Positions 7,811 to 9,747 of a stretch of 9,747 nucleotides of DNA are shown piece by piece. Numbering within the stretch: position 1 is the stretch's first letter; every line of letters starts with the position of its first letter. The stretch lies in contig ONWI01000045.1 of NCBI GenBank assembly GCA_900321515.1, positions 1-9,747 on the forward strand, read 5' to 3'. This stretch comes from an uncultured Eubacteriales bacterium (lineage in GTDB: Bacteria > Bacillota > Clostridia > Oscillospirales > Acutalibacteraceae). The notes below the pieces were generated by a model that worked only from the letters and a program-made list of their open reading frames with translations, was not told the origin of the DNA and made no database searches. A program made the position numbers and the translations under genes.

Positions 7811-9073
7811 TTATGCGGGATCGTGCATCTGATTGCCTTCGAGCAGTTCCTGCCTTTTAGCCATAAGATAATCCACAGCGAGCGAGGCGGAATGACCGAT
7901 ATTCGCCCACGCGTCCGAACGCGCCTCGGCACGTCCCTCTTTGAGATCGCGGGCGTTGAGGCAGTTGTCGATAAGTTCGCCGACCGATTCGAAATTGTCG
8001 GTGGTGAGCTGCCGGCCGAGCTTGGGCAGAACGGTGAATGTCCACATTTCATCGTCGAGCCACCAGGCGTCGTAAGGTCCCTTGTCAAACGAAGTGTCGG
8101 CGTAGATGATGGGCTTGTCAAACACCAGGGAATAATCAAATATTACGCCGGAATAATCTGAAATCAGGATATCGGAACGTCTGAGCACATCGAAATTGTC
8201 GTTGCTGCTGTTCCATTCGAGATTTTCGCTTTCGGGATAACGGTTCATAAGCTCGTCGAGCATCTGTTTTTCGGATGTATAGGACTGCGGGTGGGGACGG
8301 ATTATGATATGATAGCCGGTTTTAAGCAGCGCGTCTATCATCTTTGCGCCGAAGCGGTTGAGGATGCTGCTTGCGCCCCACGACGGCGCGAGAAGTACGG
8401 TCACGCTGTGCTCCGGCAGTTCTCCTGCGTCGAGCAGTCTTTCGCGGAGAACGTCCATGTGTGGCAGGCCGATCATCGGCAGCTCCTTGTGTGGCAGATG
8501 CCGCAGGTCTTCAAGCTGACGGATCTGCTTTGCCTGAAAATCGCCCGAAGTCATCACCGCGTCGTAATAATCCAGACCGAACATTCTGTAGCCGGTCACA
8601 TCGTTGGCGGAGTGAAGTATGTGGGCGTACCATTTGACATTGCGCGAGCGCTTCCACTGATACACGTCGATGCCGGGCGTGCTGGAGAGCACGACGTCCG
8701 CCTTGAGCATATTCATGCGGGCGAAGGCTCTGTTGCCCTCGCCGATGAACTGGGCCGAGACATGATCGTATTTTTCGTCGAGCGCCGGGTCGTCGGGCGA
8801 AGCCGTGAGATAGACCGCCTGCTGTCCGCGCTTTTCCAGTTCGTCGCAAATCGGCTTGAAGATATTCCAGTAGCGTTTGCTGTCCGTGAAAATCGCAAAC
8901 GGCACATTGTCGCTTTCGGTCTTTTCCTGTCTGCCCAGGCTGAAAAGGAACCGTAGCTTGATGAAGGAATTGCGCAGAAAGTACGCCGCCGCGCTCAGAA
9001 CGCCGATAAGTATCGTGAAAAGCATACTTCCGGTGCCGGGGTCGATGTAGATGAAACTGAAATTCTGGATCAT
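7811..9073 (-). CDS. CDP-glycerol glycerophosphotransferase-like protein (TagF family), short membrane-anchored form
   Basis: A 420-residue protein of the Glyphos_transf (TagF/TagB) family, which transfers glycerol phosphate from CDP-glycerol to a growing polymer on the cytoplasmic face of the membrane. Residues 1-30 hold FIYIDPGTGSML and a hydrophobic helix, a likely membrane anchor. The soluble part shows family marks in order: KADVVLSSTPG (124-134), WYAHILHS (148-155, matching the catalytic-His region), APSWG (229-233), RPHPQS (259-264) and LISDYSGVIFDY (303-314), typical of the C-terminal nucleotide-binding half. The ATG at 9073 is preferred over the in-frame GTG at 9082, because the GTG overlaps the ribosome binding site GAGGAG (9082-9087), which is ideally spaced for the ATG. 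First gene of the operon, about 60 bases below a near-consensus promoter. Compared with B. subtilis TagF it lacks a long N-terminal region, so a primase-like or single-addition role (TagB-like) is as possible as polymerisation. Confidence 0.9.
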   Translation of the reverse strand: MIQNFSFIYIDPGTGSMLFTILIGVLSAAAYFLRNSFIKLRFLFSLGRQEKTESDNVPFAIFTDSKRYWNIFKPICDELEKRGQQAVYLTASPDDPALDEKYDHVSAQFIGEGNRAFARMNMLKADVVLSSTPGIDVYQWKRSRNVKWYAHILHSANDVTGYRMFGLDYYDAVMTSGDFQAKQIRQLEDLRHLPHKELPMIGLPHMDVLRERLLDAGELPEHSVTVLLAPSWGASSILNRFGAKMIDALLKTGYHIIIRPHPQSYTSEKQMLDELMNRYPESENLEWNSSNDNFDVLRRSDILISDYSGVIFDYSLVFDKPIIYADTSFDKGPYDAWWLDDEMWTFTVLPKLGRQLTTDNFESVGELIDNCLNARDLKEGRAEARSDAWANIGHSASLAVDYLMAKRQELLEGNQMHDPA

Positions 9074-9081
9074 TGGTGACA

Positions 9082-9087
9082 CTCCTC
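9082..9087 (-). promoter_or_regulatory. Ribosome binding site deciding the TagF-like start
   Basis: GAGGAG on the minus strand, 8 bases before ATG 9071-9073. It overlaps the alternative GTG codon (9080-9082), which has no well-placed site of its own. Confidence 0.8.
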
Positions 9088-9139
9088 AGGATGATAAAAA
9101 ATAATAAAAAACACAGCGTTTTTTACAAACTTAATTTTC

Positions 9140-9169
9140 ATTATAACATTAGTATATTATCCCTGTCAA
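9140..9169 (-). promoter_or_regulatory. SigA-type promoter of the TagF-like / YidC-phosphotransferase operon
   Basis: On the minus strand, TTGACA (9164-9169) and TATAAT (9140-9145) are both perfect consensus hexamers with an 18-base spacer. The -10 is preceded by TG one base upstream (extended -10). Transcription should begin near 9133, giving a leader of about 60 bases before the ATG. The leader contains a 7-bp A/T-rich inverted repeat (arms 9106-9112 and 9118-9124) of unclear meaning. Such a consensus promoter suggests strong housekeeping expression; I see no clear operator. Confidence 0.88.
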
Positions 9170-9180
9170 CAACTAAATTC

Positions 9181-9300
9181 AGCGAAGGCAGCCTGAAAGA
9201 AAGCGCGGAGCGCCGAATTAGCGAGCGAGGGAGTCCAGGGGGGGGCGGGTCAAGGGCAGAGCCCATCGCTGCAACGCGCTGCGACGCAAATCAGGCTTAG
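9181..9300. other. GC-rich non-coding block between divergent promoters, possible repeat or mobile-element remnant
   Basis: About 120 bases of abruptly GC- and G-rich DNA, with an 8-9 base G run around 9239-9245, sitting between AT-rich promoter regions. It is framed by a 7-bp inverted repeat, AGCCTGA (9190-9196) and TCAGGCT (9291-9297). Inside are GGGC-AGA-GCCC (9254-9264) and an imperfect tandem 10-mer, CGCTGCAACG then CGCTGCGACG (9267-9286). No convincing gene is present. Its style resembles dispersed intergenic repeats of clostridial genomes, but that is from memory and only one copy is seen here. Confidence 0.35.
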
Positions 9301-9419
9301 GCACCGCCGATAAAGCACCTTATCCAAATTTTCCTGACCACGATTTACATGCGCTTTAGTGAACTTCAAACACATGTAACTAAAATTACGTTCAAAATTG
9401 ATTTCCGTGGAAAAAAGAC
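9301..9419. other. AT-rich intergenic stretch upstream of the rpmG promoter
   Basis: I see no gene here. Two overlapping, mutually exclusive inverted repeats are present: TTACATG (9345-9351) with CATGTAA (9373-9379), and TTTAGT (9355-9360) with ACTAAA (9379-9384). They could be operator-like or chance. Confidence 0.4.
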
Positions 9420-9448
9420 TTGACTATTGCGGAAAAGTGTGTTATAGT
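9420..9448 (+). promoter_or_regulatory. SigA-type promoter of rpmG
   Basis: TTGACT (9420-9425) and TATAGT (9443-9448) with the optimal 17-base spacer. Transcription should begin near 9455, leaving an untranslated leader of about 158 bases before rpmG. In many Firmicutes rpmG is followed by secE, nusG and L11/L1 genes, so this promoter may serve translation and transcription genes beyond the window. Confidence 0.85.
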
Positions 9449-9497
9449 AGAATTACCTCGCATTGGGCGTGTTTTTTTTATGCGCCTGTTTAAAGCG

Positions 9498-9521
9498 TAC
9501 CGCGGCCGCAGGCTGACGGTA
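9498..9521 (+). ncRNA. Stable hairpin in the rpmG leader
   Basis: TACCG-CGGCC (9498-9507), loop GCA, then GGCTG, a bulged A and CGGTA (9511-9521): ten pairs including one G-T pair. No T run follows, so it is not an intrinsic terminator. It could stabilise the mRNA or take part in control of the ribosomal-protein transcript. Function is inferred only. Confidence 0.5.
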
Positions 9522-9612
9522 TCGAGGGAGGCTGAAATGCCGCTGAAACGCATTGTTTATGCAGAGACAGGGCGAGTCTGCGGTAAATTATTCCGTTACG
9601 GGAGGTGCCGAC

Positions 9613-9747
9613 ATGAGAGTAAAGGTCACATTGGCATGCACAGAATGCAAGCAGAGAAACTACAACACTGTCAAGAACAAGAAGAATGACCCCGACAGAC
9701 TTGAGATGAAGAAGTATTGCAGATTCTGCAAGAAGCATACTTCGCAC
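9613..9747 (+). CDS. rpmG: 50S ribosomal protein L33, zinc-binding form, 3' end cut by window edge
   Basis: The first 45 residues of L33, a small protein of the large ribosomal subunit, begin MRVKVTLACTECKQRNYN. Two Cys pairs, C9-x-x-C12 and C36-x-x-C39, form the zinc ribbon, so this is the zinc-binding (C+) form. The usual length is about 49 residues, so only the last few codons and the stop lie outside the window. The start ATG is preceded by GGAGGTG (9601-9607) at ideal spacing. It is transcribed away from the TagF-like operon and is probably the first gene of the common rpmG-secE-nusG cluster (neighbours not visible). Confidence 0.96.
   Translation, partial: MRVKVTLACTECKQRNYNTVKNKKNDPDRLEMKKYCRFCKKHTSH

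Noticed and set aside
8291..8956. 221-codon plus-strand open frame opposite the TagF-like gene
   Set aside because: The opposite strand has strong family motifs across the same span; this frame has no recognisable domain and is a GC-driven antisense shadow.
9073..9300. 75-codon plus-strand frame in the divergent intergenic region
   Set aside because: It runs through the minus-strand promoter and the GC-rich block, has no ribosome binding site and gives no recognisable protein.
9449..9612. tRNA gene or T-box riboswitch ahead of rpmG
   Set aside because: No cloverleaf, TTC-containing T arm or T-box consensus could be found; only isolated hairpins.
9420..9689. 89-codon plus-strand frame across the rpmG promoter
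   Set aside because: It begins at the -35 box, so its upstream part cannot be transcribed from this promoter; the real gene here is rpmG in another frame. Only the internal ATG at 9537 deserves a note.
9490..9747. 85-codon minus-strand frame opposite rpmG
   Set aside because: Antisense to a universally conserved ribosomal protein gene, with no promoter or ribosome binding site visible.
1..9747. CRISPR array, integrase, transposase or phage genes
   Set aside because: No regularly spaced repeats and no reading frames with such motifs were seen on either strand.

Overview
The window comes from a Gram-positive, clostridial-type (Firmicutes, probably Oscillospiraceae/Ruminococcaceae-like) chromosome. 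This rests on the zinc-ribbon L33 protein, consensus SigA-type promoters, strong GGAGG-type ribosome binding sites, and teichoic-acid-type polymer chemistry with no outer-membrane genes. The genus cannot be fixed from the sequence.

Layout. (1) Bases 1-2094, plus strand: the 3' end of a sugar ABC transporter operon of the GguA/GguB (MmsA/MmsB, XylG/XylH) type, namely the C-terminal part of the double ATPase and a complete membrane permease. (2) Bases 2095-2199: a strong hairpin with T-rich tails on both sides, a shared bidirectional terminator between convergent operons. (3) Bases 2200-9073, minus strand: a compact three-gene operon read from right to left. It encodes a short membrane-anchored CDP-glycerol glycerophosphotransferase-like protein (TagF family), followed by two tandem paralogues of 929 and 923 residues. 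Each paralogue joins a YidC/Oxa1-like membrane module, a polytopic middle region and a C-terminal extracytoplasmic LtaS/EptA-type phosphotransferase (sulfatase-fold) domain. (4) Bases 9074-9612: a divergent intergenic region with a near-consensus promoter for the minus-strand operon, an odd GC-rich block, a near-consensus promoter for the plus strand and a structured leader. (5) Bases 9613-9747, plus strand: rpmG (ribosomal protein L33), cut by the window end.

The centre of interest is the minus-strand operon. The most economical reading is a glycerol-phosphate (or similar phospho-substituent) system for a surface polymer. The TagF-like enzyme would work on the cytoplasmic side with CDP-glycerol, and the two large fusion proteins would transfer a phospho-group outside the membrane. 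The YidC-like module is the best conserved part between the paralogues over the region I compared, yet both carry Asn where canonical YidC has its groove arginine. It may therefore have been repurposed, for example to bind or present a lipid-linked polymer or lipid donor. The domain assignments come from the sequence; the pathway is inference.
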